NCBI RefSeq assembly: GCF_900186125.1 | Contig: NZ_FYBQ01000002.1 | Location: 310,001-374,000 of the forward strand | Length of the DNA stretch: 64,000 nt | From: Listeria goaensis | GTDB lineage: Bacteria; Bacillota; Bacilli; Lactobacillales; Listeriaceae | Direction of reading: 5' to 3' | Shown here: in pieces, positions 1 through 8,228 of the stretch | Layout: every line of letters starts with the position of its first letter | Numbering within the stretch: the first letter of the stretch is position 1 | Position numbers and translations under genes: made by a program | The notes under the pieces: model-generated | Seen by the model: only the letters and a program-made list of their open reading frames with translations | Told to the model about the DNA's origin: nothing | Database searches by the model: none

Positions 1-1
1 C

Positions 2-667
2 AAAGACCACGCCTATGGCCATCGCCGAACCGAAACCATCAGCTCACTAGTTGCCTCTTTTATCATGCTACTCGTCAGCTTACAAGTTGTCTTTGAATCC
101 ATCGTCAACTTAATTCAAAAAAATTACGGCACACCGAGCATGCTCACTGCCATTGTAGCCTTCTTTTCTGGCGTGTTTATGTATATCATTTATCTTTTTA
201 ACATTCGGCTTTCGAAAAAAATCGACAGTCAAGCCATTCGTGCTGCCGCATATGATAATCGTTCCGACGCTTGGGTCAGCTTTGGGGCTTGTCTTGGGAT
301 TTTAGGCGCCATCATTGGGGTGCCGTGGCTTGATGCGGTCACCGCCCTTCTTGTCGGCGTTCTCATCGGCTACACCGCCGTCAAAATTTTCTTTGATGCC
401 GCGCATAGTTTGACAGACGGATTCGATGTCTCCAAACTGGAAGAAATCCACAAGCTAATTGCGGGCGTGGACGATGTCAAAGAGGTGAAGGATATTAAAG
501 CACGTTTTAACGGTAATCGTATTTGGATTGACGCAACTATCTCGGTTGATGCGGCGCTAAATGTAACCGAAAGTCACGCCATTACCGAGCGCATCGAAAG
601 CGTGATTCGTACGGAATTTCCAAATGCTTACACGCTTGTACATATCGAGCCTTTTTCTAAAGAATAA
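2..667 (+). CDS. CDF-family cation efflux protein (5' end missing)
   Basis: The reading frame is open from the left edge, so the N-terminus lies outside the window. The first visible residues give DHAYGHRRTE, the conserved metal-site motif after the second membrane helix of cation diffusion facilitators. Several hydrophobic helices follow, then a cytoplasmic C-terminal domain of roughly 75 residues with the usual ferredoxin-like pattern. Members are inner-membrane exporters that exchange Zn, Mn or Fe for protons; the metal cannot be told here. It stands alone, and the next gene in the same direction is more than 200 bases away. Confidence 0.85.
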   Translation, partial: KDHAYGHRRTETISSLVASFIMLLVSLQVVFESIVNLIQKNYGTPSMLTAIVAFFSGVFMYIIYLFNIRLSKKIDSQAIRAAAYDNRSDAWVSFGACLGILGAIIGVPWLDAVTALLVGVLIGYTAVKIFFDAAHSLTDGFDVSKLEEIHKLIAGVDDVKEVKDIKARFNGNRIWIDATISVDAALNVTESHAITERIESVIRTEFPNAYTLVHIEPFSKE

Positions 668-699
668 ATTCGTTGTTTTCTTTTGGAAAGTCCATTATA

Positions 700-881
700 A
701 TTTGAGTATGTATAGCTTTTTAAGGTTGGGAGGGAATATACCGATGGGGCAGAGAAACTAAATCAATTTATGCAGGGCGATGCTTCTAGTATTTCCTCTT
801 GGGAACTAAGCTCACACCTGCTTTCATAAAAAAACAGATACCATAGGAGGTGTTAGCCATTTATAGTGTTCTATAGATGGC
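700..881 (+). promoter_or_regulatory. Structured leader of the CNNM/CBS gene, possibly M-box-like
   Basis: About 210 untranslated bases precede the gene at 882. From memory, the stretch 752-826 (GATGGGGCAGAGAAAC, then ATGCAGGGCGATGCTTC, then GAACTAAGCTC) resembles the 3' half of the Mg-sensing ykoK/M-box riboswitch; the 5' half matches poorly. ACACCT at 826-831 can pair with AGGTGT at 848-853, which includes part of the only good Shine-Dalgarno, so ribosome access could be switched. The class is a guess; the structured leader is the firmer part. Confidence 0.3.
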
Positions 882-2192
882 ATGCGATTGATATTAACGA
901 TTAAGTTTTTAATTATTGCATTTTTAATTGCAGTTTCCGCCTTTTTCGTGGCGACAGAATTTGCAATTGTGAAAATGCGACCGAGTAGGCTAGACCAGCT
1001 TATTTCAGAAGGAAACAAGCGTGCTAAACTGGCACGATACATTTATAACCATTTAAATGCGTACTTATCTGCCTGCCAGCTTGGGATTACGATTAGTTCG
1101 CTAGGTCTTGGTTGGCTCGGTGAATCTACGGTTGAGGCGGCCTTACATCCACTCTTCGACATGCTTGCCATTCCGAGTTCGGCTGTAACGATTCTTTCCT
1201 TTGTGATTGCTTTTGTATTCATCACCTTTTTACATGTGGTCGTTGGGGAGCTTGTACCAAAAACGCTCGCTATCGATAAAACAGAAGCTGTCGCACTTAC
1301 AGTTGCGAGACCGCTACATTATTTTTATAAAATCATGTTCCCGTTCATTTGGTTGCTCAATGAATCTTCTGTTCTAATCTCGAAATTGTTTGGCTTGGAG
1401 CCAGCTAGTGAGCATGAAATTGCCCACACGGAAGAAGAACTGCGCATCATTGTTGGCGAAAGCTACAAGAGCGGCGAAATTAACCAGTCGGAATTTCGTT
1501 ATGTAAATAAAATTTTCGATTTTGATGAACGAATGGCAAAAGAAATTATGATTCCGCGTACGGAAATTGTGACCGTTGATTCCGGCTCTGATATTTCTGG
1601 TCTTTCTGACATCATGAAAAACGAGCGCTACACGCGTTATCCTGTCATTGACGGTGATAAAGATCATATTATCGGGGTTTTAAACTTGAAGGAAATCTTG
1701 TCGGCTTACGTCGAACATGAATCAAGTAAGCCGTTTCCAATTGACCCGTTTGTAAAACCAATTATTCGTGTTATTGAAACGATTCCCATTAAGGAACTTT
1801 TAATTCGCATGCAAAAAGAGCGTTCACATATTGCCATTCTTTTAGATGAGTACGGCGGCACATCTGGCCTTGTCACGGTAGAAGATATTGTCGAGGAAAT
1901 CGTTGGTGATATTCGCGATGAATTCGATGCAGATGAAATTCCAGAAATCAGAAAAATTAAAGATGGGCATTTTATCGTGGACGCAAAACTCTTGATTGAC
2001 GAAGTAAATAATATTTTAGGTACGGATCTCGCGGAAGATGAAGTCGACACAATTGGTGGTTGGTTCTTAACGCAAAACTACGAAGTCGAAGTCGGAGACG
2101 AAATTGAATATGGCGGATTTATTTTCCGCGTAAAAGAGGCAGAACCGCATCATATCGAGTACTTAGAAATCTTTAAAAAACTGGAAGAATAG
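882..2192 (+). CDS. CNNM/CBS-pair/CorC_HlyC protein (hemolysin C family, probable divalent-metal exporter)
   Basis: 436 residues. Residues 1-190 form a CNNM (DUF21) membrane domain with an N-terminal helix and further hydrophobic segments. Residues about 210-330 are a CBS pair (NERYTRYPV, LDEYGGTSGLVT), and the last 90 residues are a CorC_HlyC domain. Relatives such as MpfA act in magnesium efflux or resistance; the hemolysin name is historical. The start is odd: the only ATG in frame after the stop at 864-866 is at 882, yet AGGAGG (845-850) lies 31 bases upstream, far beyond normal spacing. A 13-codon frame starting GTG at 866 sits in the gap and overlaps the start, so coupled translation is possible. 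Confidence 0.85.
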   Translation: MRLILTIKFLIIAFLIAVSAFFVATEFAIVKMRPSRLDQLISEGNKRAKLARYIYNHLNAYLSACQLGITISSLGLGWLGESTVEAALHPLFDMLAIPSSAVTILSFVIAFVFITFLHVVVGELVPKTLAIDKTEAVALTVARPLHYFYKIMFPFIWLLNESSVLISKLFGLEPASEHEIAHTEEELRIIVGESYKSGEINQSEFRYVNKIFDFDERMAKEIMIPRTEIVTVDSGSDISGLSDIMKNERYTRYPVIDGDKDHIIGVLNLKEILSAYVEHESSKPFPIDPFVKPIIRVIETIPIKELLIRMQKERSHIAILLDEYGGTSGLVTVEDIVEEIVGDIRDEFDADEIPEIRKIKDGHFIVDAKLLIDEVNNILGTDLAEDEVDTIGGWFLTQNYEVEVGDEIEYGGFIFRVKEAEPHHIEYLEIFKKLEE

Positions 2193-2233
2193 GCCACGTG
2201 CTTATTCTTTCTTCTTTTGTAGGAGGGATTACT

Positions 2234-3085
2234 GTGGAAATTCAAATTTTGCCGAGCTGGGACGGGCTGACGCTTGCAGAAGTGCTAAAAGAGCTTTTTC
2301 ATCTTGGGAAAAAGGCGCGCCATGAGTTGCGTATGGCAGGAAATGTGCTGCTTAATGGGGTTTTGATAGACTTCGACAAACCGCTCGTTTCTGGCGGCAT
2401 TTTGACCTTGCCCACGCAAGACAAGCCGATTCATGCGACTAAAGCACCGCTTGATGTGGTCTTTGAAGATGCGCATCTGCTTGTTGTGAACAAAGCGGCT
2501 GGCGTGAAAACTCATCCGAATGCGCCAAGTGAAACGGATACGCTTGCAAATCACGTTCAATTCTACTTGGATAAAACGCGTGGCGGCACCGCTTTGCCTG
2601 TCCATCGCCTCGATCAAACGACATCCGGGCTCATCCTTTTCGCGAAACATTCGCTCAGCCTAGCTGCCCTTTCGTATAAACTCGAAATGCGGCAAATTAA
2701 ACGTGAATATTTAGCTGTCCTAGGCGGCGTTTTAAACGGTGACTGCATCATCAACCAGCCCATCGGAAATGACCGCCACCAGTCTGGCAAAAAACGTGTG
2801 AGTCCAAACGGGCAAGCTGCCGAAACGCACATTCACGTTTTAAGCGCCGACAAAACAGCAGGTGTCACGCTCGTCCGCTGCACGCTTAAAACTGGCCGCA
2901 CCCATCAAATTCGTGTCCACACGTCCAGTATCCACCACCCAATTGTTGGCGACACACTTTACGGTGGTTCAAAGCGCGCAAGACGTGTCTTGCTGCACGC
3001 CGAACGGCTCCACCTCACCCACCCGTTCACCGAAGAAAAAATGACATTTGAAGTGTCCCCCGGGCGCGATTGGGTATACAAATAG
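2234..3085 (+). CDS. RluA/RluD-family rRNA pseudouridine synthase
   Basis: 283 residues from GTG 2234, chosen because AGGAGG lies at 2221-2226 with 7-base spacing; an ATG 12 codons earlier has no ribosome site. The protein has an S4-like N-terminal part and the catalytic motif HRLDQTTSG, whose Asp is the nucleophile of this family, followed by the KTGRTHQIRVH motif typical of RluA/C/D enzymes. It should convert uridines to pseudouridine in rRNA. The target site cannot be read from sequence. It ends in a shared terminator facing the operon on the other strand. Confidence 0.88.
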   Translation: MEIQILPSWDGLTLAEVLKELFHLGKKARHELRMAGNVLLNGVLIDFDKPLVSGGILTLPTQDKPIHATKAPLDVVFEDAHLLVVNKAAGVKTHPNAPSETDTLANHVQFYLDKTRGGTALPVHRLDQTTSGLILFAKHSLSLAALSYKLEMRQIKREYLAVLGGVLNGDCIINQPIGNDRHQSGKKRVSPNGQAAETHIHVLSADKTAGVTLVRCTLKTGRTHQIRVHTSSIHHPIVGDTLYGGSKRARRVLLHAERLHLTHPFTEEKMTFEVSPGRDWVYK

Positions 3086-3113
3086 CAGTAGCCTCACCGG
3101 CTACCGCTATTTG
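3079..3113. terminator. Bidirectional terminator between convergent genes
   Basis: ACAAATAGC-GTAGCC pairs with GGCTAC-GCTATTTGT around a short loop. The hairpin overlaps the stop codons of both the pseudouridine synthase gene and the convergent VOC gene. Confidence 0.7.
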
Positions 3114-3489
3114 TTATCTCGACTTTCATACCGTCTGGGTCTTCAAAAAAGACTGCGTAATAATCGGCTCCTGCCGCATATGGATAACGCTCATCGTAAA
3201 GCAATTTTACCCCGCGCTCACGCAAAGTTGACCGCCATTCATCGATTTTTGCGCGCGACGCCTCATAAAACGCCAAGTGATTTAAACCAATTCGCGCCCT
3301 GTGGTACCCAAAAGGCAAAAATGGCTCCTCCGCCTGCACAAAGACGATGTAACAATCTGAATCTGAGTAGCTAAAACCTTTCTCCCACTGGGAAAAAAGC
3401 GAGTAGCCAAGTTTTTCCAACACAAACGACCAAAATTCCCGCGACGCCTCTAAATCCCCCACGTAAAGTTCCACATGATGCAACTTCAT
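3094..3489 (-). CDS. VOC/glyoxalase-fold protein
   Basis: 131 residues with the two beta-alpha-beta-beta-beta halves of the vicinal-oxygen-chelate fold: HHVELYVGDLEAS at the N-terminus and a C-terminal FFEDPDGMKVEI, which supplies the usual metal-ligand Glu. Members include glyoxalases, dioxygenases and resistance proteins, and the substrate here is unknown. It is the last gene of a three-gene operon and starts inside the stop of the AlkD-like gene (4-base overlap). Confidence 0.8.
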   Translation of the reverse strand: MKLHHVELYVGDLEASREFWSFVLEKLGYSLFSQWEKGFSYSDSDCYIVFVQAEEPFLPFGYHRARIGLNHLAFYEASRAKIDEWRSTLRERGVKLLYDERYPYAAGADYYAVFFEDPDGMKVEITNSGSR

Positions 3490-4154
3490 AGCGTGTCCTT
3501 AAAATGCTTCAGCGCTTCTCGTTTACTAAGCGGCGCAAGGTTCGCACGAAGTACATATTGTTTCACCTTGTCAGGTTCCGTTTTGGCATACTCGCGGAGC
3601 GCCCAGCCAATTGCTTTTTGAATAAAAAATTCCTTGGAATGACGCCACTGATCGCAATTTCCAAAAAGAATCGCTTCATTCGTCTTTTCTTTATACTTCA
3701 GTTGAAATAAAATCGCGGTTCTAACAAGCCACATGTTGTCGCCCGTCACCCATTTATGATTGTAAGGCGCCATTTGTTCGGGATATTTCAAAAAATAGTG
3801 ACCAACAAGCGTGCTAGCTAGCAAATCAACCGTATCCCACCAAGATTTTTCTTGAATGAGCTTCTCATAAACAGAAATCACATTTTCATCTACTTTTTTC
3901 ATGTAGCGAATCAATAAATCAATCGCCACGTATTGGTATTCCCGGTAAGGTTCGCGGTATAGTTTTTCTGCCAACAATTCGAGATTTTCGGGAGCACCGT
4001 TTATCTTTACATAGTCGCGTACAAATTCCTTGCGCGGACCAGCTTTTATCCCCAAAAAAGCGAACTGATTTTTCATATAGGCTTCCATTTTGGGCTGATT
4101 CTCCGCATTGGCAAGTTTTTGTAACGCGTCTTTGATTTTTTGCAAGTCGCTCAT
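3486..4154 (-). CDS. AlkD-like DNA alkylation repair protein (HEAT-like repeats)
   Basis: 222 residues. The helical repeat pattern and the motifs YREYQYVAIDLL and EKSWWDTVD match the AlkC/AlkD glycosylase family, where Trp and Asp residues lie around the active cleft. AlkD enzymes excise N3- and N7-alkylpurines without base flipping. It overlaps its neighbours by 4 bases on each side, so the three genes are translated together. The link between base repair and two small-molecule proteins suggests a stress or detoxification unit, which is inference. Confidence 0.82.
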   Translation of the reverse strand: MSDLQKIKDALQKLANAENQPKMEAYMKNQFAFLGIKAGPRKEFVRDYVKINGAPENLELLAEKLYREPYREYQYVAIDLLIRYMKKVDENVISVYEKLIQEKSWWDTVDLLASTLVGHYFLKYPEQMAPYNHKWVTGDNMWLVRTAILFQLKYKEKTNEAILFGNCDQWRHSKEFFIQKAIGWALREYAKTEPDKVKQYVLRANLAPLSKREALKHFKDTL

Positions 4155-5035
4155 GCGTCCTTATCTCCTGATTCAATGAATTCCCGCTCGCGCTCCACAC
4201 TGTTCAAAAAGTAGTCCAAGTCGTCCGGGTCAGGACCAACATATGTCCCCGTTTCCAACTTATTTAATTTCCGCATATCTTCATTGTCCAATTTAAAATA
4301 CGCCAAATTGGCATTTTCACGTATTCTACTTGACGTAATCGATTTCGGGATAATAATCGTATCTCGATTTAAATGCCACTGCAAAATCACCTGATCCACA
4401 AACGCCCCGTGCTTTTTCGCGATATCGACAATAACCGGATGCTGCATCAGCGTCCCTTTCGCAAGCGGCGACCATGCGGCATGCGCAATATCATGTTTCT
4501 TCAAAAATTCGCGCAGCTCATTTTGCGGCAGTAGCGGGTGCGTTTCCACTTGGTTTAAAACGGGTTTCTCTTGTGCCACTTGGAATAATTTTTCGAGGTG
4601 ATGCTGTTTAAAATTCGCGACCCCAATTGATTTCACAGCCCCCTCGCGCAGTAGGCGTTCGAAAGCCCGCCACGTATCGAGATATTTCCCCGCAATCGGC
4701 CAATGAATTAAATATAAATCTAAATAGTCCAGCTTTAAATTTTGAAGTGTGCGTTCAAACGCAAAAAGTGTTTCGTCATAACCTTGATTGCCATTCCAAA
4801 TTTTCGAACTAATAAAAAGTTCGTCTCGTTCTACGTCACACGCATGAATCGCATTACCAACTTGTTTCTCATTATTATAAACAGCTGCCGTATCAAATAA
4901 ACGGTAGCCGCATTCAATTGCCTGCATAACAGCTTGCATAATATAATTGGGTTCGCTCATCTGAAAAACACCTAAGCCAATGTATGGAATTTGTTCCCCG
5001 TTTGTAAGCATCATTTTGTCCTTTAAAGTCTTCAC
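4151..5035 (-). CDS. Aldo/keto reductase
   Basis: 294 residues from a GTG at 5035 with AGGAGG upstream (complement of 5045-5050). The family signatures are present: GYRLFDTAAVYNNE carries the catalytic Asp and Tyr, LDYLDLYLIHWP carries the His region, and IIPKSITSSRI is the cofactor-binding segment. It should reduce aldehydes or ketones with NADPH in the cytosol. It is the first gene of a three-gene operon with the AlkD-like and VOC genes. The substrate is unknown. Confidence 0.88.
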   Translation of the reverse strand: MKTLKDKMMLTNGEQIPYIGLGVFQMSEPNYIMQAVMQAIECGYRLFDTAAVYNNEKQVGNAIHACDVERDELFISSKIWNGNQGYDETLFAFERTLQNLKLDYLDLYLIHWPIAGKYLDTWRAFERLLREGAVKSIGVANFKQHHLEKLFQVAQEKPVLNQVETHPLLPQNELREFLKKHDIAHAAWSPLAKGTLMQHPVIVDIAKKHGAFVDQVILQWHLNRDTIIIPKSITSSRIRENANLAYFKLDNEDMRKLNKLETGTYVGPDPDDLDYFLNSVEREREFIESGDKDA

Positions 5036-5443
5036 TTTGACAAACCTCCTTTAGCTATCCAAAAAAGATTCTACATAATACTCCCAGTATACCGAAATTA
5101 TTCTTTTCTTCCCACTAAAAAGGATAATTTCATGAGCTAATTTTGTGTCAGCAATCATCCGAAAGAAATGAACTTAAAAAAATTTATTTCTTAGTTAAAG
5201 CTACGCAACGTTTTATTTTTGGCAATGGAAGCGTTTACGACCGATTTATGTAACTTTATACTTAAAAAAAAGTTACTATTTAGAGCATCAATATGTTAGT
5301 ATTAACATGTGGTAAATTTCAAGTAAAAGTTTTTTATTTTTTTGTAAGCAAATTGTAAAGAGAGAACCCTTCCTGTTCTAACTTGAAGGGCAACTTAAAA
5401 TGACCAAAATGACTTACTAAAAAGATCGGGGGAATTGAAAAAA
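5036..5443. promoter_or_regulatory. Divergent intergenic region upstream of the phosphate-transport pair
   Basis: 408 bases without a gene. The left end holds the ribosome site and probable promoter of the reductase operon (TATTAT on the minus strand near 5075). On the plus side TTGTAA occurs twice 11 bases apart near 5342-5358, the spacing of Pho-box repeats but not the classical TTAACA sequence. A hairpin pairs CCCTTC with GAAGGG near 5367-5390, shortly before the DUF47 gene. I see no open frame with a ribosome site. Confidence 0.35.
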
Positions 5444-6064
5444 ATGGCTTTTAAAAACAAAAAAGACCGTTTTGCATCTTTGCTTCATGATATTGCAGTA
5501 AATTTGCATGAAGGCGCCAACTTTTTTGCATCTTACAACATCAATTCAGTGGAGGACTTGCATACTTTCTCAGATAAAATGAAAGAGTATGAAACAACTG
5601 GTGATACAATGGTCCATAAAATGATTATGGAACTAAACGATGCTTTTATCACGCCAATCGAACGTGAAGATATGCTTGAGCTTACCAATCGTCTAGACGA
5701 TGTTATGGACGGCCTTGAGCAAACAGCTTTTTCACTTGAAATCTGTCAAATCACGCATTATGACGACTATATGCTTAAATTCATTGAAGCTATTCAAAAA
5801 AGTACGGTTGAAATCGAAAAAGCAGTAGATTTAGTTTTCGATAAGAAACTTAAAGACGTACGCAAGCTTGCGATTCAAATTAAAGATTATGAGTCTCAGT
5901 GCGATGAAGTTTACCGCGAATCATTAATTAAGCTTTTCCAAGAAGAAACCGATGCGGTTAAAATCATCCGCAAAAAAGAAGTTTATGAAAACCTAGAAGA
6001 AATCGCTGACAACTGTCAAAGCGTTGCAAACACGCTTGAATCAATTGTCATGAAAAACGCGTAA
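5444..6064 (+). CDS. DUF47 (PhoU-like) phosphate transport regulator
   Basis: 206 residues from ATG 5444, which has GGGGG at 5428-5432 at good spacing; a TTG at 5435 is too close to it. The all-helical protein with repeated acidic and Glu-rich helices (DEVYRESLIKLF, LEEIADNCQSVANTLE) belongs to the DUF47 family with a PhoU-like fold. These proteins are almost always encoded just before a Pit transporter, as here (11 bases), and are thought to regulate it. Presumed cytoplasmic. Confidence 0.88.
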   Translation: MAFKNKKDRFASLLHDIAVNLHEGANFFASYNINSVEDLHTFSDKMKEYETTGDTMVHKMIMELNDAFITPIEREDMLELTNRLDDVMDGLEQTAFSLEICQITHYDDYMLKFIEAIQKSTVEIEKAVDLVFDKKLKDVRKLAIQIKDYESQCDEVYRESLIKLFQEETDAVKIIRKKEVYENLEEIADNCQSVANTLESIVMKNA

Positions 6065-6075
6065 GGAGCAACCAG

Positions 6076-7074
6076 ATGGAAGGAATGTTACTAATTACCG
6101 TAGTCATCGTACTGGCCGCGCTTGCATTTGACCTGATTAACGGGTTTCATGATACAGCCAACGCCATTGCGACGAGTGTTTCCACAAAGGCTCTTAAGCC
6201 CAAACATGCAATTGTTTTAGCTGCTGTTATGAACTTTGTCGGGGCAATCTCCTTTACTGGTGTTGCCAAAACGATTACGAAAGACATCGTAGATCCATTT
6301 AGCGTGCCGCACGGCGAAATTGTAATCTTAGCCGCACTTTTAGCCGCTATCTTCTGGAACCTACTTACTTGGTACTATGGTATTCCAAGTAGTTCTTCGC
6401 ATGCTTTAATCGGTTCCATTGCAGGAGCTGCGATTGCTTCCGCAGGATTTTCTGCCATTGAATACGGTGGGTTTTCCAAAATATTGATTGGTCTTATCGC
6501 TTCTCCGTTCCTAGCTTTTGCTGTCGGGTATACGCTCTACACTTTATTTAAGATTTTCTTGAAAAACTTAAATTTAGCCGCGACAAATCGCCGCTTCCGA
6601 ATGATTCAGGTCGGAACAGCAGCCCTCCAGTCTTATACGCACGGAACAAATGATGCACAAAAATCAATGGGTATTATTACAATGGCGCTCATCGCAAATG
6701 GATTCCAATCCGATGATGAGGTGCAATTATGGGTACAGGTTGCCTGTGCAGTTGCCATGGCTGTTGGAACAAGTATTGGTGGTTGGAAAATCATCAAAAC
6801 CGTTGGTGGTAAAATTATGAAAATCAAGCCAGTAAACGGGGTTGCAGCTGACCTCGGTTCTGTTATCGTTATTTTCGGCGCTACTTTCATTCATTTACCA
6901 GTCAGCACTACGCACGTTATCAGCTCGTCTATTCTTGGCGTTGGTACCGCGCATCGCGTAAAAGGGGTCAAATGGGATACCGCACAACGTATGATTATTA
7001 CTTGGATTATCACACTCCCAATTTCCGCTGTTATTGCAGCGCTAGCCTTTTTCATTTTACGTTTATTCTTATAA
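6076..7074 (+). CDS. Low-affinity inorganic phosphate transporter, Pit family
   Basis: 332 residues, about ten hydrophobic segments. Both copies of the inverted-repeat Pit signature are present: FDLINGFHDTANAIATS near the N-terminus and SYTHGTNDAQKSMGII near residue 195. It should import metal-phosphate complexes driven by the proton gradient. The ribosome site AAGGAG sits in the end of the DUF47 gene, so the two are co-translated. A strong terminator follows directly. Confidence 0.92.
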   Translation: MEGMLLITVVIVLAALAFDLINGFHDTANAIATSVSTKALKPKHAIVLAAVMNFVGAISFTGVAKTITKDIVDPFSVPHGEIVILAALLAAIFWNLLTWYYGIPSSSSHALIGSIAGAAIASAGFSAIEYGGFSKILIGLIASPFLAFAVGYTLYTLFKIFLKNLNLAATNRRFRMIQVGTAALQSYTHGTNDAQKSMGIITMALIANGFQSDDEVQLWVQVACAVAMAVGTSIGGWKIIKTVGGKIMKIKPVNGVAADLGSVIVIFGATFIHLPVSTTHVISSSILGVGTAHRVKGVKWDTAQRMIITWIITLPISAVIAALAFFILRLFL

Positions 7075-7083
7075 AACTGTTCA

Positions 7084-7114
7084 AACCATTACCGCTTCTG
7101 GTAGTGGTTTTTTT
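7084..7114 (+). terminator. Intrinsic terminator of the DUF47-pit operon
   Basis: Perfect 10-base stem AACCATTACC/GGTAGTGGTT with a 6-base loop followed by a run of T. Confidence 0.85.
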
Positions 7115-7162
7115 GTTTTAAAAAAGGGAATACGTATACAAAATAAGGAAAGGAGTTTTTTG

Positions 7163-7669
7163 ATGTCCAGGTTTTATTATGAAAAGCCACTTTATGTCGC
7201 TAAAAATCGACCCATTGAGGTGAAAAACGAAAAAGATGAAAGCATCGGGCAACTTGTCAAACTTGCTTCCAAAATTGCTTTTTCTAAAAATCATGATATT
7301 TTCGCCTATACATCTACAATGGATCAAGAGCTCAGCTCGATTACCCTCGAAATTGGTTGGCTTGGTAAAGACGGAGCTTCTATCGTCTATCATGATAAGC
7401 AAAACAAAAAGGCCATTTCTTTTGTAGAAAAAGACCTTCCTAATTATCCCCTACATATTATTTCTACGGACGGCGAGTTTCCAATTGAGATTATTCAAAA
7501 GCAAAAGGATGCTCCGATTATTATTTTATTCCACGGACAAGAAAGTGCAGTCATTACGGAAAATGAAAATGATGTCACTTTTGACTTTTTATCCGACAAT
7601 ACGAATATCCCCGATAATTTTTTCTTCCTCGGATATTTTATCCAGAAATTGATGAAGGAAGAATTTTGA
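7163..7669 (+). CDS. Uncharacterised 168-residue cytosolic protein
   Basis: The start is ATG 7163, seven bases after AAAGGAG; a TTG one codon earlier is too close. No signal peptide or membrane segment is visible. The protein alternates short hydrophobic strands with turns, giving a beta-rich look that could fit the tubby/LURP-like scaffold seen in some Firmicute proteins, but I do not recognise it firmly. It stands as a single transcription unit between two terminators. Confidence 0.7.
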   Translation: MSRFYYEKPLYVAKNRPIEVKNEKDESIGQLVKLASKIAFSKNHDIFAYTSTMDQELSSITLEIGWLGKDGASIVYHDKQNKKAISFVEKDLPNYPLHIISTDGEFPIEIIQKQKDAPIIILFHGQESAVITENENDVTFDFLSDNTNIPDNFFFLGYFIQKLMKEEF

Positions 7670-7703
7670 CTGTAGACAACTAATCTTGTCTATAGTTTTT
7701 TTA
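7669..7703 (+). terminator. Intrinsic terminator after the 168-residue gene
   Basis: Stem ACTGTAGACAA/TTGTCTATAGT around a short loop, followed by seven T. Confidence 0.8.
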
Positions 7704-7728
7704 TGAGCAAAACATTTTCCTTCCTCAT

Positions 7729-8055
7729 TCATTGACCTAAACAAACTGACGGTGTCCAATTTGAATAGAGCACTGAAATTGTATTTCCAACGTAATAATA
7801 ATCAGCTTCATACACATCAACAGTTTCCCTAAAACTTGTTTGAATTTCTTCCTGATTGTCTGTTTTATATGTGACATATATTTTATAAACGTTTCCAGAA
7901 TTCGTTTTTTCGAACGTTCTTTTCACTTGAGTAATTTCGGCTGTCGTTTCTGTGTTGTTCAAATACACATAGATTATCTTAAGAAATCCTGATAGCCAAA
8001 GAATGACCAATACAATGCCAAAAATAATTAAAATCTTTAAAAATCTTTTCTTCAT
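7729..8055 (-). CDS. Small membrane-anchored protein, DUF3592-like
   Basis: 108 residues from ATG 8055, which has AGGGAG upstream; an earlier in-frame start 16 codons back lacks a ribosome site. One N-terminal membrane helix (about residues 5-28) is followed by an extracytoplasmic domain with TAEITQVKRTFEKTNSG and a GNTISVLYS strand, the pattern of DUF3592 proteins. The function is unknown. It is convergent with the gene on its left. Confidence 0.65.
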   Translation of the reverse strand: MKKRFLKILIIFGIVLVILWLSGFLKIIYVYLNNTETTAEITQVKRTFEKTNSGNVYKIYVTYKTDNQEEIQTSFRETVDVYEADYYYVGNTISVLYSNWTPSVCLGQ

Positions 8056-8181
8056 CGTTCTAAGCTCCCTTATGTTACAACAAAACTTCTGTATCGCTTT
8101 CAATATACCTTACCCGTAGTAAAATAGCAATTTAAGTTTCAAGTGCTAAATTTTCAAAAAAACATTGCATATTTAAACATA

Positions 8182-8204
8182 TTGATGTATTATTATTACA
8201 TCAA
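8182..8204 (+). promoter_or_regulatory. Perfect palindrome upstream of the ABC importer operon
   Basis: TTGATGTA and TACATCAA form an 8-base inverted repeat with a 7-base spacer, ending 11 bases before the ribosome site of the next gene. It could be a repressor operator or a leader hairpin. The binding protein is not known. Confidence 0.5.
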
Positions 8205-8228
8205 TGATACAAAAAAGGAGTTATGCAC

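Noticed and set aside
2198..2233. ATG start 12 codons upstream in the pseudouridine synthase gene
   Set aside because: No ribosome site; AGGAGG serves the GTG at 2234.
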